Source: Prosthecobacter sp.
GTDB lineage: Bacteria; Verrucomicrobiota; Verrucomicrobiia; Verrucomicrobiales; Verrucomicrobiaceae
Length of the DNA stretch: 36,735 nucleotides
Assembly (NCBI GenBank): GCA_021733925.1
Contig: JAIPJY010000064.1
Location: 1 to 36,735, forward strand
Direction: 5' to 3'
Position 1 is the stretch's first letter; each line of letters opens with the position of its first letter. The position numbers were made by a program, and so were the translations under genes. Below are positions 1 to 8,885 of this stretch, in pieces. Under the pieces are notes generated by a model. It saw only the letters and a program-made list of their open reading frames with translations, was not told where the DNA came from and searched no databases.

Positions 1-137
1 AGAGCTGCTGATGGTGCAAACCGCCATCAGACCTCGCAGATTAATACCTGCAACGTGTCCAACCGCCGGATGCGGAAAACCGCACGTCCGGTGGTGTGGG
101 AGCCCTGACGGGTGCAATCCCGTCAGGGCGACCCGAT
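1..137 (+). mobile_element. Group II intron, 3' end only (domains V and VI)
   Basis: Positions 63-94 fold as a group II domain V. The lower stem is 63-69 with 88-94, A70 pairs T87 across a two-base CG bulge (85-86), and the upper stem 71-75/80-84 is closed by an AAAA loop. The catalytic triad position reads CGC rather than AGC, which is seen in group IIC introns. Domain VI follows: 98-100 pairs with 132-134 and 102-112 pairs perfectly with 119-129, leaving A131 unpaired, seven bases from a 3' end CCCGAT at 137. That is where the branch-point adenosine belongs. Positions 1-58 would be late domain IV; no reading frame there is recognisable as maturase. The ribozyme core and any reverse transcriptase would lie to the left of the window. 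The loop is one base short of the usual GAAA arrangement, so the copy may be partly degenerate. Confidence 0.82.
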
Positions 138-149
138 CTTTGCTCCCGT

Positions 150-1358
150 TTAAATGATCGCGAGTTCCTTGCCGATCTTCTCGAACTTCTCCAGGGCGCG
201 ATCGATCTGCGCAAAGGTGTGGGTGGCCATGAGGCTGACACGAATGAGTTCTTCTCCCGGAGGGACACCGGGCGGGATCACCGGATTGACGAAGACGCCT
301 TCGTCCTGCAGGCGTTTGCAGAAGATGAAGGTCTTCAGCGTGTCGTTGACGTACACGGGCAGGATGGGGGTCTCGGTGGCTCCGAGTTTAAAACCGAGCG
401 CGAGCAGCCCCTGCTTCATGCGCTCTGTGTTCGCCCAGAGCTGAACCATGCGCTCGGGTTCGGCGATCATGATGCGCAGTGCCGCGAGTGCGGCGGCCAC
501 ATTCGCAGGACTCATGCTGGCGCTGAAAACGAGCGGGCGTGAGTGGTGCTTGAGGTAGTCGATCGTGTCCCAATCCCCGGCAATGAAGCCGCCCAGACTG
601 GCGAGCGATTTGCTAAACGTGCCCATGATCATATGCACGTCATCGACAAGACCGAAATGCGAGGCCGTGCCGGAGCCATGCTCACCGAGCACGCCGATGC
701 TGTGCGCGTCATCCACCATGACAACGGCATTGTACTGCCTGGCCAGAGCCACCAGTTCGGGCAGCTTGATGATGTCTCCCTCCATGCTGAAGACACCGTC
801 CACCACGATGAGTTTGGGAGACTCCGCCGGCAGATGCGCCAGACGACGCGCCAGTGACGTCATGTCATTGTGCGAAAAGAGAAAGGTCTTCCCGGGGGCC
901 ATCTGACAGCCCGCGCCGAGGCTCGCGTGATTGGATCGGTCCGCCAGGATGCAGTCCTCACGACCCACGATGGCGCTGATGACGCCGAGATTGACCTGAA
1001 AACCCGTACTGTAGAGCAGCACCGCCGGCTTCTTCATCAGCTGCGCCAGTTCTTCTTCCAGCTGCACATGGATGTCGAGCGTGCCATTCAGGAAGCGGGA
1101 GCCAGCACAGCCTGCGCCGTATTTCTGCACCGCCTGGCAGATCGACTCCTTGATGCGCGGATCATTGGTGAGGCCAAGGTAGCTGTTCGAGCCCAGCATG
1201 AGCACCTGCTGACCATTGATGATGACCTCCGTATCCTGAGCGGAAGAGATCTCCCGGAAATAGGGATAGATGCCTGCAGCTCGGACCTCATCCAGTGCAC
1301 GAAATTTACGAACCTTGTCAAACAGCGGGAGGAGAGGAGGCGAAGAAGCAGAGGGCAT
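150..1358 (-). CDS. Serine palmitoyltransferase-like alpha-oxoamine synthase
   Basis: PLP-dependent enzyme of the alpha-oxoamine synthase family (serine palmitoyltransferase, KBL, BioF), condensing an acyl thioester with an amino acid. Numbering from the GTG at 1388: SNHASL (His154) stacks on [11 protein letters not shown] (226-233) holds the PLP-binding Asp and His, and [14 protein letters not shown] places the Schiff-base Lys at 260. TFSKS is the form usual in serine palmitoyltransferases, whereas KBL and BioF usually have TLGKA, so sphingolipid-type base synthesis is preferred. I chose the ATG at 1358 (402 aa) because family homology begins about 11 residues after it; the upstream GTG at 1388 is possible and neither has a clear ribosome site. 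The gene is monocistronic here, with a group II intron end 12 bases past its stop. KBL or BioF activity cannot be excluded. Confidence 0.82.
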   Translation of the reverse strand: MPSASSPPLLPLFDKVRKFRALDEVRAAGIYPYFREISSAQDTEVIINGQQVLMLGSNSYLGLTNDPRIKESICQAVQKYGAGCAGSRFLNGTLDIHVQLEEELAQLMKKPAVLLYSTGFQVNLGVISAIVGREDCILADRSNHASLGAGCQMAPGKTFLFSHNDMTSLARRLAHLPAESPKLIVVDGVFSMEGDIIKLPELVALARQYNAVVMVDDAHSIGVLGEHGSGTASHFGLVDDVHMIMGTFSKSLASLGGFIAGDWDTIDYLKHHSRPLVFSASMSPANVAAALAALRIMIAEPERMVQLWANTERMKQGLLALGFKLGATETPILPVYVNDTLKTFIFCKRLQDEGVFVNPVIPPGVPPGEELIRVSLMATHTFAQIDRALEKFEKIGKELAII

Positions 1359-1487
1359 CGGAACGCAAAGAAGGCGCGAGTGTGGCACTGGAATGCCGAC
1401 TGTCCATGAACACCTGAGAATGTGGACGGATTATGACAGGCCCTTCAGAATCGCCTGATAATCAATAGGCTCAGAGCCTACCCAGCC

Positions 1488-3032
1488 TCAATCCAACGAG
1501 CGCTTCGGCGGGGCGATAGTCACAGCAGCACCCGGAACTCCCGCACCGGCACGCGGCGGGGTGGGTGCGAGGCGCTGGACTTCGTAGCCGGAGATGTTCA
1601 CGGCGAGGTCGAGCTTGGAGAGGAATTCCCAGGTGGCAGGCACCCCCACTTCATCGGCGACTTTGCGAGCTTCCAGATAAGCTTCAAAGGCATCCGGCAT
1701 GACCTGAAAGACCGCCACCCCGTTGGGATCCGCTTTGATGTCGCGCATGAGATGAATGAAGCCGGAGTTCGGCTGCTTCAAAGCCGCAATGGTCTCGCCC
1801 CCGCCGCTTTTGGGTGTGAGGGCCAGTTGCACATACGGCAGCGCGGGTATGACCTTGGGCTCAAATCCATACGATCCTGACATCAGCGGACTGGCTGCCG
1901 CGCGCTGCAGCATGGCCTGCACGCGGGCGGCATCGTAAATGGTGCGGGCCTTGCTCGCATTTTCGATGCCTTTGACCTTGGCCAGATCGTGGAAGTACCC
2001 GGCCACATCCTTCGGATTCACTTTGACGTCCTTGGTGAAGGAACCCCAGGCGAAGCTGATTTTGCCACCGCCGACGGTGGCTTTGATCACCGGCACTGCG
2101 GGGTCGCGGGAGGGATCAAGCTTGAGCCATGGGGCCACATCGCCTTTGCCTGCGGCCACGATCGCCTTGGCGACGACGGGCATGGTCTGGCGGGTCACCA
2201 CGGCGATGTCAGCAATGTCACTGAGCATGGCCTTGGTGGCCGGGATGCCACCGATCACCAATGCCTTGTAAGCCTGGGCCACGTATTCCAGCTGCACCCG
2301 GTCCACCAGCGGAGCGATTTCAGGCCACGCCTTCTGGGCATTGGCGGGAGTTCCCAGGATAGTTTCAAGCAGCTTGGCAAACGGCGCATACTCCACCTTT
2401 TGGAATTCGAGCTGTGACTTCACTTTTTCCATGCCATCAAGGATCGGCTGCAGAAATTTGGTCTGGTTGAAGAACAGCACTCCTTGTTTGGCCACCAGGA
2501 TGCGTGTCTCGTTGGGCTTTTCCGGATAGGCGCGCGGATTTGGCAGGCGCACGTAGGTCGGTGGCGGCGGCTGGTAAACAGGCGTCTTGTCGAGCAGCGC
2601 TTTGAGGCGCTCGAGTTCCGCCAGTATTTTATCTGTCTCGACCTTGCTTGCCTCCCGGTCTTTTCTCCGCTGGTCCAGCTGCTTTTGGAAGGCATCAAGA
2701 TCCATGAACTTCATCCTCGACTGCAATTCCGCAGTATCGACAGTCTTGAGATCCTCGATGGCGCGCTTGAGCTGGGCTTCCGCCTGCTTCTGCTGCTCTT
2801 CGACTTTGACCGGATCAATCTTTTCAGGCAGCTGCTTCACCTGCTCCTGGATCTGCTGAAGCTCCTCCTTGGTGACGGGCGGCAGGTCGGAGAGCACCTT
2901 TTTCACCGCACTGGCCACGCTCAGGCCGACCATGACGAGCACGATGATGAGCACACCGACGACATTCGTCATCGTGTCCATCAAGGCGACGAACGGCAGT
3001 TCCTGCTCCTCATGTGGTTTGCGTTTTGCCAT
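1488..3032 (-). CDS. ExbD/MotB-like stator subunit, long form, unknown function
   Basis: A 514-residue protein with one N-terminal membrane helix (about residues 20-42) preceded by a short basic cytoplasmic tail, as in ExbD, TolR and MotB. Asp19, in LPFVALMDTMTN just before the hydrophobic stretch, lies where ExbD carries its essential proton-carrying Asp. Residues about 50-150 are Gln/Glu/Lys-rich and predicted coiled coil. The remaining 350 residues would be periplasmic, and I recognise neither an OmpA-like peptidoglycan-binding domain nor another named fold. It is the last gene of a three-gene unit, six bases after the shorter ExbD-like gene and downstream of an ExbB-like channel gene. A role as second B-subunit of that motor is inference from topology and context. 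Confidence 0.7.
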   Translation of the reverse strand: MAKRKPHEEQELPFVALMDTMTNVVGVLIIVLVMVGLSVASAVKKVLSDLPPVTKEELQQIQEQVKQLPEKIDPVKVEEQQKQAEAQLKRAIEDLKTVDTAELQSRMKFMDLDAFQKQLDQRRKDREASKVETDKILAELERLKALLDKTPVYQPPPPTYVRLPNPRAYPEKPNETRILVAKQGVLFFNQTKFLQPILDGMEKVKSQLEFQKVEYAPFAKLLETILGTPANAQKAWPEIAPLVDRVQLEYVAQAYKALVIGGIPATKAMLSDIADIAVVTRQTMPVVAKAIVAAGKGDVAPWLKLDPSRDPAVPVIKATVGGGKISFAWGSFTKDVKVNPKDVAGYFHDLAKVKGIENASKARTIYDAARVQAMLQRAAASPLMSGSYGFEPKVIPALPYVQLALTPKSGGGETIAALKQPNSGFIHLMRDIKADPNGVAVFQVMPDAFEAYLEARKVADEVGVPATWEFLSKLDLAVNISGYEVQRLAPTPPRAGAGVPGAAVTIAPPKRSLD

Positions 3033-3038
3033 GGCGTG

Positions 3039-3959
3039 TCAGGCAGCTTTCTTGGGTGGAGTTTTGGCCGGGGGTGCTGGTGGTGCAGGCGTGGCTGGCG
3101 CCGCAACGGGCGGCGGCGGGATGGTGCCGCGAAATTTAGAAAACAAGGCGAGATCAAGCACACCGCGCCCGGGAATGGGCAGCTTGCCCACGCGCACCTT
3201 GTAGTCGTTCTCCGCCCGGCCGGCACCGTTGTTAAAGGCTCCCTGCCCATCGTCACGGATGAGAAACAGCACCAGCGAATTGGGATTCTTGGCGATTTCG
3301 GTGAGAAAGTAATTGTACGCGACATCAGCGACCACCACCGACGCCGTGGCGCTCAGGCGATAATCCTCACCCCAGGCACCGAGGATCTTCAAGGCCCCGC
3401 TGCCAGCCTCGACGAAATAGACTTTCGTATCCGCCGGCATGCCGGTGCCGGAAGGCTGCACGATCACGGGCGGGATCTTCTTGTCCGGCGGCACATCGCG
3501 CTTCTTGAGCTCGGCCATGAGAGCGGCAATTTCTTTTTTGCTCTCCGCCTGCTGCTGCTTCATGCCTTCGATTTCAAGCATCAGATCATCCAGCTCCTTC
3601 TGCATCTTCTGGCTGATCTTCAGGTTCTCCTCCTGGAGATCCTTGGAGGTGTTGATCAGCTTGCGCAGCTTGATGAAGCGCTGCTCTTTTTCCTCGATCT
3701 GTTTTTGCAGCTGCTCAAGTGACGCCAGCTTTTCCTTGAGGATCACATCCAGCGCCTTGCGCTCTACGATCTCCTGCCGCATGCGCTTGGCGTCCTGCGC
3801 CATCTGCACGTCCTCCGGTGTGCGCCCCTCCGTCTGCTGGGTCTGCGACACGCAGAGCACCACGATGATGAGAATGAGCACCCCGATCAGCGAGCACAAA
3901 ATGTCCAGAAACGGGACCAGCAGGATCTCGTCTTTGGCGGCATGTCGGCGCTTTGCCAT
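3039..3959 (-). CDS. ExbD-like stator subunit with periplasmic coiled coil
   Basis: A 306-residue single-pass membrane protein. The N-terminus matches the ExbD/TolR pattern: basic tail, then ILLVPFLDILCSLIGV with Asp19 at the expected proton-path position, and a helix to about residue 41. A long coiled coil follows (about 55-155), then a small alpha/beta region (about 165-285) and a Pro/Ala-rich tail. The gene starts 25 bases after the ExbB-like gene and ends six bases before a second ExbD-like gene whose first residues are nearly the same (MAKR), so the two B-type subunits are probably ancient duplicates. It should form the rotor or force-transmitting partner of the ExbB-like pentamer, coupling ion flow to something in the periplasm. 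The cargo is unknown. Confidence 0.72.
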   Translation of the reverse strand: MAKRRHAAKDEILLVPFLDILCSLIGVLILIIVVLCVSQTQQTEGRTPEDVQMAQDAKRMRQEIVERKALDVILKEKLASLEQLQKQIEEKEQRFIKLRKLINTSKDLQEENLKISQKMQKELDDLMLEIEGMKQQQAESKKEIAALMAELKKRDVPPDKKIPPVIVQPSGTGMPADTKVYFVEAGSGALKILGAWGEDYRLSATASVVVADVAYNYFLTEIAKNPNSLVLFLIRDDGQGAFNNGAGRAENDYKVRVGKLPIPGRGVLDLALFSKFRGTIPPPPVAAPATPAPPAPPAKTPPKKAA

Positions 3960-3984
3960 GATTTATAAGCGGAGGTTGAGACGG

Positions 3985-5439
3985 CTATTTGTTGCTGAAC
4001 CAGCCCTTTTTCTTCACCTGATGAATCAAGATCTGCTTGCCGCCGAGTTCGGACAGCAGGGTGTTCAATGACTGGATGCCGCTGGCCAGGGCACGCGTAT
4101 AGTCGGTGGTGGTCTTGACGCTGTCCTTCACGGCATTGGTCATGTCTTCACGCATGCGGTTCAAGGTCATGGCAAACTCGCCGTCCACCCGCTGCATATG
4201 TGCGGCGGCGCGTTTGTCCAAATTGTCGGCCTGCTCTTTGATCTGCTTTGACAGCGAATTGAGATCCACGAGGAAATCCTTCTGCGCATTCGCCACCGCC
4301 TTCACCAGGGTGTCCATCACTCCAGCCGTGTCTCCACCGGCGATGCTGCCGCCGTCATTGAGACGCGGCAGCAGCACTTCATTACAGAAGGCATCGATGT
4401 CGTTGAGGCAGTCATCCTCCGCCTTCATCATGCCGTTGAGCGGGAAGTTCAAGGTCATGGCCAGCACGAGGCCGAGCAGGGTGGCATCGAACGCGGTGCC
4501 GAGACCGCCGGTCACGGCTCCCAGCGTCGCAGTCACCTGCTTGAGATCGGTCATGTTGCCAAAGTTCATGCCGCCGATGGCGTGTGACAGACCGATGACG
4601 GTGCCGATGAACCCCAGAATCGGGATGGCCCAGAGAAACGCCTTGAGCAGCGCGTAACTGCCACCAATGCGCATGCTGTCGATGTCGGACTGACTGGAAA
4701 GCATGTTCGAAACATCACCGGCATTCTGCTTCACTTCAAAAAGCTCCAGTGCCTTGCGCATGCGGTTGACCATCATGCTGTCACGCAGACGGTGCGGCAA
4801 CTTGTAAACGTGATCGATGAACTGGCCCACGTTGTCGCGGTTGATCTCCGCACCCAGCTCCCAGGGCAGCACGTCCAGCAGCAGCGCCTTGCGCTGATGG
4901 CTGAGCTTCTGCATCTTCAAATACAGGATCGACATGGCCCACGTGAAAAACAGCGTGTTCATGAAGCTCACGAGCATGTGCTTGAAGAACAGCGAGGCGA
5001 TGAACTGCATGGTCGTGTAGGTCGCCGGAGAGACACTGTCCGCCGCCTTGAACGGATACAGAATGCCCACCCAGGCGAGGAACAGCACGAAGCCGATGCC
5101 GAAACTTAAAAGACCATTGGGATTCGTCGGATCAATTTCCTCCCAGCCGCCGCGCTCCCCACGCTCAGGCGTGCCGGTTGCGGGTGGTTGCTCAGGGGCG
5201 GAAGCTCCATGTTCGTACTCAGCTCCGTAAGCGTCGTTTTCAGCAGGTGCAGAGGCTGGGGCGGAAGCAGGAGGCGTGATGCCGCTGGGAGCAGGCAGTC
5301 CTGAAGGTGCCGGCAGCGCAGAATGGGCCATGGCAGGAATGCTCAGCTTGGTGTTGCAACCAGGGCAGCGGACGATTTTTCCGGCCATTTCCGGCTCGGC
5401 TTTGAGTTGCATGTCGCAAGTGGGGCATTTGAACGTCAC
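3985..5439 (-). CDS. MotA/TolQ/ExbB-family proton channel with N-terminal zinc ribbon
   Basis: A 484-residue inner-membrane protein. Residues 1-36 hold a zinc ribbon, Cys5-x2-Cys8 and Cys25-x2-Cys28, of the MJ0042 type. A Pro/Ala/Ser-rich linker follows to about 100. Hydrophobic helices lie near 113-133 and 150-172; the MotA/ExbB core with its conserved GFIGTVIGL stretch is near 268-290, with a fourth helix near 312-335. A cytoplasmic tail of about 130 residues is helical. The start is GTG at 5439, supported by GGAGGAAA at 5446-5453, one of the few good ribosome sites in the window. Two ExbD-like genes follow at 25 and six bases, which implies one transcript and one complex. The zinc ribbon is an uncommon addition; binding of nucleic acid or protein is speculation. 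Confidence 0.8.
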   Translation of the reverse strand: MTFKCPTCDMQLKAEPEMAGKIVRCPGCNTKLSIPAMAHSALPAPSGLPAPSGITPPASAPASAPAENDAYGAEYEHGASAPEQPPATGTPERGERGGWEEIDPTNPNGLLSFGIGFVLFLAWVGILYPFKAADSVSPATYTTMQFIASLFFKHMLVSFMNTLFFTWAMSILYLKMQKLSHQRKALLLDVLPWELGAEINRDNVGQFIDHVYKLPHRLRDSMMVNRMRKALELFEVKQNAGDVSNMLSSQSDIDSMRIGGSYALLKAFLWAIPILGFIGTVIGLSHAIGGMNFGNMTDLKQVTATLGAVTGGLGTAFDATLLGLVLAMTLNFPLNGMMKAEDDCLNDIDAFCNEVLLPRLNDGGSIAGGDTAGVMDTLVKAVANAQKDFLVDLNSLSKQIKEQADNLDKRAAAHMQRVDGEFAMTLNRMREDMTNAVKDSVKTTTDYTRALASGIQSLNTLLSELGGKQILIHQVKKKGWFSNK

Positions 5440-5596
5440 AGATGATTTCCTCCAGGGTGTGATTTGAAAAAGGTGTGCAGCTACTTAGCGAAGGCCATAC
5501 TCCTTCGACAAGATATTTCTTGGGATGAATTTCACAAGAGCCACAAAGATACCAATGCACCAGACAAAGGTACTATTTTTGACCAGGCGGTCTTGC

Positions 5597-6442
5597 TCAG
5601 AGCAGTTCTTCCACGAATCGCTTCGAGTCAAACGCCTGAAAATCTTCCACGCTTTCACCCAGCCCGATGAATCGAGTGGGCACCGCAAGTTCCTGCTGGA
5701 TCGCCACAAGCACACCGCCTTTGCCACTACCATCGAGCTTGGTGACAATGACACCGGTCAAAGGAATCACCTTATTAAACTCACGAGCCTGCTGCAAGGC
5801 ATTCGCGCCAGTCGTCGCATCACAGACCAGCAGCACTTCATGCGGCGATTCGGCATCTTTACGCCCGAGAATGCGGTGAATTTTCTTCAGCTCCTCCATC
5901 AGGTTATGCTTCGTGTGCAGCCGCCCGGCGGTGTCGCAGATGAGGAAGTCTGCCTGCGTCTTCACCGCCTTTTCATAGCCGTCAAAACAGACGGATGCCG
6001 GATCGCCATTCGGCGGACCGACGACCAGGGGAATCTTTAAACGCTCAGCCCAGACCGTGAGCTGCTCCACAGCGGCTGCGCGGAAAGTATCTGCGGCAGC
6101 CAGCACCACCTTGTGGCCACTCTTGTGGAGAATGTGCGCCAGCTTGGCTGTGCTGGTGGTCTTACCGGTGCCGTTCACACCCACAATGAGCAGCACCTTG
6201 GGCTTTCCAGGAATCGGTTCGAGGGCAGGCACCGACTCGGGCAAAATCTGGCGCACATGCTCACGTGCCACCTGCACGATGTCCGCTCCGTGCAGGGTGC
6301 GCTGGCGTGATTTGAGATCCGCTACGATCTGCAGCGCCAGCTTTGGCCCCAGATCCCCGCCGATGAGTGACGCCTCCAGTTCATCCCAGTCGATGTCGGG
6401 CTTGGTGAAGCGCTGAAGGAGTGATTTGAAAAAACCGGCCAT
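5597..6442 (-). CDS. ftsY: Signal recognition particle receptor FtsY
   Basis: SRP-family GTPase that docks SRP-ribosome complexes at the inner membrane. At 281 residues it consists of the NG core alone and lacks the long acidic A domain of E. coli FtsY. Visible motifs are the P-loop GVNGTGKTT (88-96), AADTFRAAA (G2/insertion-box region), DTAGR (G3) and TKLDGSGKGG (G4 region, normally TKLDGTAKGG). The very short N-terminus with a Phe-Phe-Lys segment suggests an amphipathic membrane helix. It ends a minus-strand series ribBA-ribH-nusB-ftsY with a nine-base gap to nusB, so it is probably co-transcribed. The next gene downstream starts 157 bases further on. Confidence 0.95.
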   Translation of the reverse strand: MAGFFKSLLQRFTKPDIDWDELEASLIGGDLGPKLALQIVADLKSRQRTLHGADIVQVAREHVRQILPESVPALEPIPGKPKVLLIVGVNGTGKTTSTAKLAHILHKSGHKVVLAAADTFRAAAVEQLTVWAERLKIPLVVGPPNGDPASVCFDGYEKAVKTQADFLICDTAGRLHTKHNLMEELKKIHRILGRKDAESPHEVLLVCDATTGANALQQAREFNKVIPLTGVIVTKLDGSGKGGVLVAIQQELAVPTRFIGLGESVEDFQAFDSKRFVEELL

Positions 6443-6451
6443 CGGAAAAGA

Positions 6452-6892
6452 CTAGGAAGCCTGGGGTGCAGGAGCAGGCGCTCCAGGTTTGCGCAGTGAC
6501 TTCGCCAGCTTGTCGAGCACTCCATTGACGAACGAGCCCGACTCTCCGGCGCTGAGGGCCTTGGCGATGTCGATGGCCTCGTTCAAAATCACGGGAGTGG
6601 GCACCTCCGGGCAGTAGAGCAGCTCGTAGGAGGCCACGCGCAGCACGTTGCGATCCACGGCGGCGAGTCGTTCGAAGCTGAAGTTCTCCAGCAGCTGGGT
6701 GATCGCTGTGTCGATCTGCTCCTGGTGGGTGATGACTCCCTTGATCAAGTTTTCAGCAAACGCACGGGTGGAGCTCTTCGCGCTGTGCAGCGACCAGAAA
6801 TCCTCCGGTTCACCGGGCTTTTCCTTCCCCTGAAGATCACGGGCAAAAAGAAATTGAATGGCGGCCTCTCGGCCTTCGCGGCGTCTTCCCAT
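6452..6892 (-). CDS. nusB: Transcription antitermination factor NusB
   Basis: All-helical RNA-binding protein that, with S10 (NusE), recognises boxA RNA in rRNA operon antitermination. The protein opens with GRRREGREAAIQFLFA, the typical NusB first helix, and contains the family stretches RNVLRVASYELLY and ILNEAIDIAKAL followed by FVNGVLDKLAK. I place the start at the ATG at 6892 (146 aa, normal family length). It lies four bases after the ribH stop; the only longer reading needs a TTG inside ribH. The C-terminus is a short Pro/Ala-rich tail. The tight spacing to ribH upstream and ftsY downstream argues for translational coupling. Confidence 0.95.
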   Translation of the reverse strand: MGRRREGREAAIQFLFARDLQGKEKPGEPEDFWSLHSAKSSTRAFAENLIKGVITHQEQIDTAITQLLENFSFERLAAVDRNVLRVASYELLYCPEVPTPVILNEAIDIAKALSAGESGSFVNGVLDKLAKSLRKPGAPAPAPQAS

Positions 6893-6896
6893 GATG

Positions 6897-7400
6897 TTAG
6901 GCGTGGTCAAGGGGTTCGCCGGCAAAGCTGGCTTTCATTTTGCCGAACAGATTGATCATTTTGACACAAGTCTGCGCGGCTTCCGTGCCACGGTTGATCG
7001 TAGCGCCCAGGCAGCGTTCCTCCGCCTGCTCCTCCGTGCTGACCAGCAGCACTTCGTGAATGATCGGAATGCAGTGCTTGACGGCCATCTGCTGCAGCGC
7101 ATCCGTCACCGAAGCACCCACGAGATCCGCATGTTCAGTGGAACCCCGGATTATGACCCCAAGAGTAATGACGGCATCCGGCGCGCTGCCGCGCAGCACA
7201 TGCTCCACGCAAACCGGAATTTCAAAGGCGCCGGGCACGCGATAGACATCGACGGAAGCATTGGGGGCAATGACTTCGATCTCTTCCTTGGCCGCATTGA
7301 GCAGACCTTGGACAAACTGGTTGTTGTACAATGAGGCGACGATCGCGATATTAATCGGATCCTGGGTGGGACGTGGACGGCTGGAGGCGTAATTGGACAT
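6897..7400 (-). CDS. ribH: 6,7-dimethyl-8-ribityllumazine synthase
   Basis: Penultimate enzyme of riboflavin synthesis; condenses 3,4-dihydroxy-2-butanone 4-phosphate with the ribityl-amino-uracil and usually forms hollow capsids. Diagnostic stretches are IAIVASLYNNQFVQGLL, the substrate-site VPGAFEIPV, GVIIRGSTEHADLV and a late IIHEVLLVSTEEQAEER that replaces the common GVLTT segment. The 167-residue length is normal, with a slightly extended C-terminus. It lies between ribBA (137 bases upstream, repeat-bearing gap) and nusB (four bases downstream). No lone riboflavin synthase gene is present in this window. Confidence 0.95.
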   Translation of the reverse strand: MSNYASSRPRPTQDPINIAIVASLYNNQFVQGLLNAAKEEIEVIAPNASVDVYRVPGAFEIPVCVEHVLRGSAPDAVITLGVIIRGSTEHADLVGASVTDALQQMAVKHCIPIIHEVLLVSTEEQAEERCLGATINRGTEAAQTCVKMINLFGKMKASFAGEPLDHA

Positions 7401-7537
7401 GTGGGGGAAAATGACGAAATCAGAATGACGAAAGTCGAAAGGGGCGGGGTGGGTCGGGAGGAATACGAATGGGTGATGACTGAAGCATTGCGGTTAGAGC
7501 TGGGTCATTCGGCATTCAAAAATTCGGCATTCGGCAT
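7401..7537. repeat. Short TCGTCATTCGG-family repeats between ribBA and ribH
   Basis: The gap between two riboflavin genes contains degenerate copies of one word family: AATGACGAAA and AATGACGAAAG near 7410-7437, and TCATTCGGCATT followed by two further TTCGGCATT copies at 7503-7539. The same family forms a long inverted repeat at 10225-10392. I see no terminator or riboswitch here, so the two genes may still share a transcript that includes the repeat. Confidence 0.5.
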
Positions 7538-8752
7538 TTACAGCTTATGGCCCATCTTCTTCTTCTTCGTCGCAAGATAATGCGCGTTCTCGGGTTTGGG
7601 GGTGGATTTGACGGGAACTTGTTCCACGATTTCGAGCTTGTGACCTTCGAGCCCGACGACCTTGCGCGGGTTGTTGGTCATCAGCAGGATCTTGCGCACG
7701 CCCAGGTCGGAGATGATCTGCGCCCCGATGCCGTAGTCGCGCAGGTCCATGGGGAAGCCCAGTTTCAGATTGGCCTCCACGGTGTCAAAGCCCTGCTCCT
7801 GGAGCTTGTAGGCCATGATCTTGCCATGCAGACCGATGCCGCGTCCTTCGTGACCGCGCATGTAAACAATGATGCCCTTCCCTGCGGAGGCGATGTGCTT
7901 CATCGCGGCATGCAGCTGGCTGCCGCAGTCGCAGCGGCGTGAGGAAAACACATCTCCCGTGAGGCACTCACTGTGCACCCGCACGAGCACGGGTTCATCA
8001 GGTTTGATGTCTCCCATGACGAGAGCCACATGGTGCACGCCATCGAGCGTGCTCTTATAAAGGTGCAGTTTGAAGACGCCGAAGTCGGTGGGCATGTCCA
8101 CCTCCTCGATCTTTTCCACGAGCTTCTCACTCAGGCGGCGGTGCGCGATCAGATCGGCAATGCTGCACATCTTGAGACCATGCTTCTTCGCAAATTTCTT
8201 CAGATGCGGCAGACGCGCCATCGTGCCGTCAGAGTTCATGATCTCGATCAGCACCCCGGCTTCACGCAATCCCGCGAGGCGGGCCAGATCCACCGCCGCC
8301 TCAGTATGCCCGGCGCGGCGCAGGACGCCACCCGGCTTGGCCACCAGCGGGTTGATGTGACCGGGCTGCACCAGGTCATCCGGTATGCTTTGCGGGTCCG
8401 CCAGCAGACGGATCGTGCGGCAGCGGTCAGCCGCACTGATTCCAGTGCTGATGCCCTTGGCCGAATCAACGGTCACGGTGAAGTCGGTGCGGAAGGCTTC
8501 GCGATTTTCCGGCACCATGCTGGGCAGGTTCAGCTTCACGGCGATTTCGAGGGAAACCGGCACGCACAGCATGCCCCCGCCCTGACGCACCATGAAGTTC
8601 ACCATTTCAGCGGTGATTTTTTCGGCGGCACAGATCAGATCGCCCTCGTTTTCGCGGTCTTCGTCATCGGTGACGATGACCATGCGGCCAGCGCGAATGT
8701 CTGCGAGCACAGACTCCACGGAGTCAAAAGCGGATTCCTTTTTTCGGGGCAT
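7538..8752 (-). CDS. ribBA: Bifunctional DHBP synthase / GTP cyclohydrolase II
   Basis: Fusion enzyme supplying both precursors of riboflavin. Residues 1 to about 205 are 3,4-dihydroxy-2-butanone 4-phosphate synthase, with the acidic metal loop [10 protein letters not shown] (29-38), the [10 protein letters not shown] strand and [11 protein letters not shown] (146-156). Residues from about 220 are GTP cyclohydrolase II: the zinc cysteines 263, 274 and 276 sit in [20 protein letters not shown], and [11 protein letters not shown] is the GTP-binding loop. All key residues of both halves appear intact, so true bifunctionality is likely, unlike some fusions with a dead second half. The start ATG at 8752 gives a normal N-terminus. 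A six-base-pair GC hairpin (8776-8790) lies in the leader; no FMN-riboswitch signature is present. Confidence 0.95.
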   Translation of the reverse strand: MPRKKESAFDSVESVLADIRAGRMVIVTDDEDRENEGDLICAAEKITAEMVNFMVRQGGGMLCVPVSLEIAVKLNLPSMVPENREAFRTDFTVTVDSAKGISTGISAADRCRTIRLLADPQSIPDDLVQPGHINPLVAKPGGVLRRAGHTEAAVDLARLAGLREAGVLIEIMNSDGTMARLPHLKKFAKKHGLKMCSIADLIAHRRLSEKLVEKIEEVDMPTDFGVFKLHLYKSTLDGVHHVALVMGDIKPDEPVLVRVHSECLTGDVFSSRRCDCGSQLHAAMKHIASAGKGIIVYMRGHEGRGIGLHGKIMAYKLQEQGFDTVEANLKLGFPMDLRDYGIGAQIISDLGVRKILLMTNNPRKVVGLEGHKLEIVEQVPVKSTPKPENAHYLATKKKKMGHKL

Positions 8753-8885
8753 GAGAGAGGTGTAAAAGAGCCAGTGCCGCAGGTTGCGGCGTTAGGGTCG
8801 GATGATTTAGCCAGTTGAGGACTGTTTTCCAGTCCGAGTTGGTTTTTCGTTGCTGTCTTTGAGCAGCTTCGCGTAATGTCAAGTC

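Noticed and set aside
2484-3722. 412-residue plus-strand frame across the two ExbD-like genes
   Set aside because: Its residues are the low-complexity shadow of coiled-coil codons on the other strand.
1488-5439. Zorya antiphage system
   Set aside because: The A and B proteins lack the Zorya-type long tail and OmpA-like peptidoglycan-binding domain, and no ZorC/ZorD/ZorE-like gene is adjacent.
8819-8835. GGACTG-TTTTC-CAGTCC hairpin before hprK as terminator
   Set aside because: No gene ends into it from either side and the T-run after it is interrupted; it lies in a divergent promoter region.
8753-8885. Possible FMN riboswitch before ribBA
   Set aside because: The conserved FMN-aptamer segments are absent; only a small six-base-pair GC hairpin at 8776-8790 is present.
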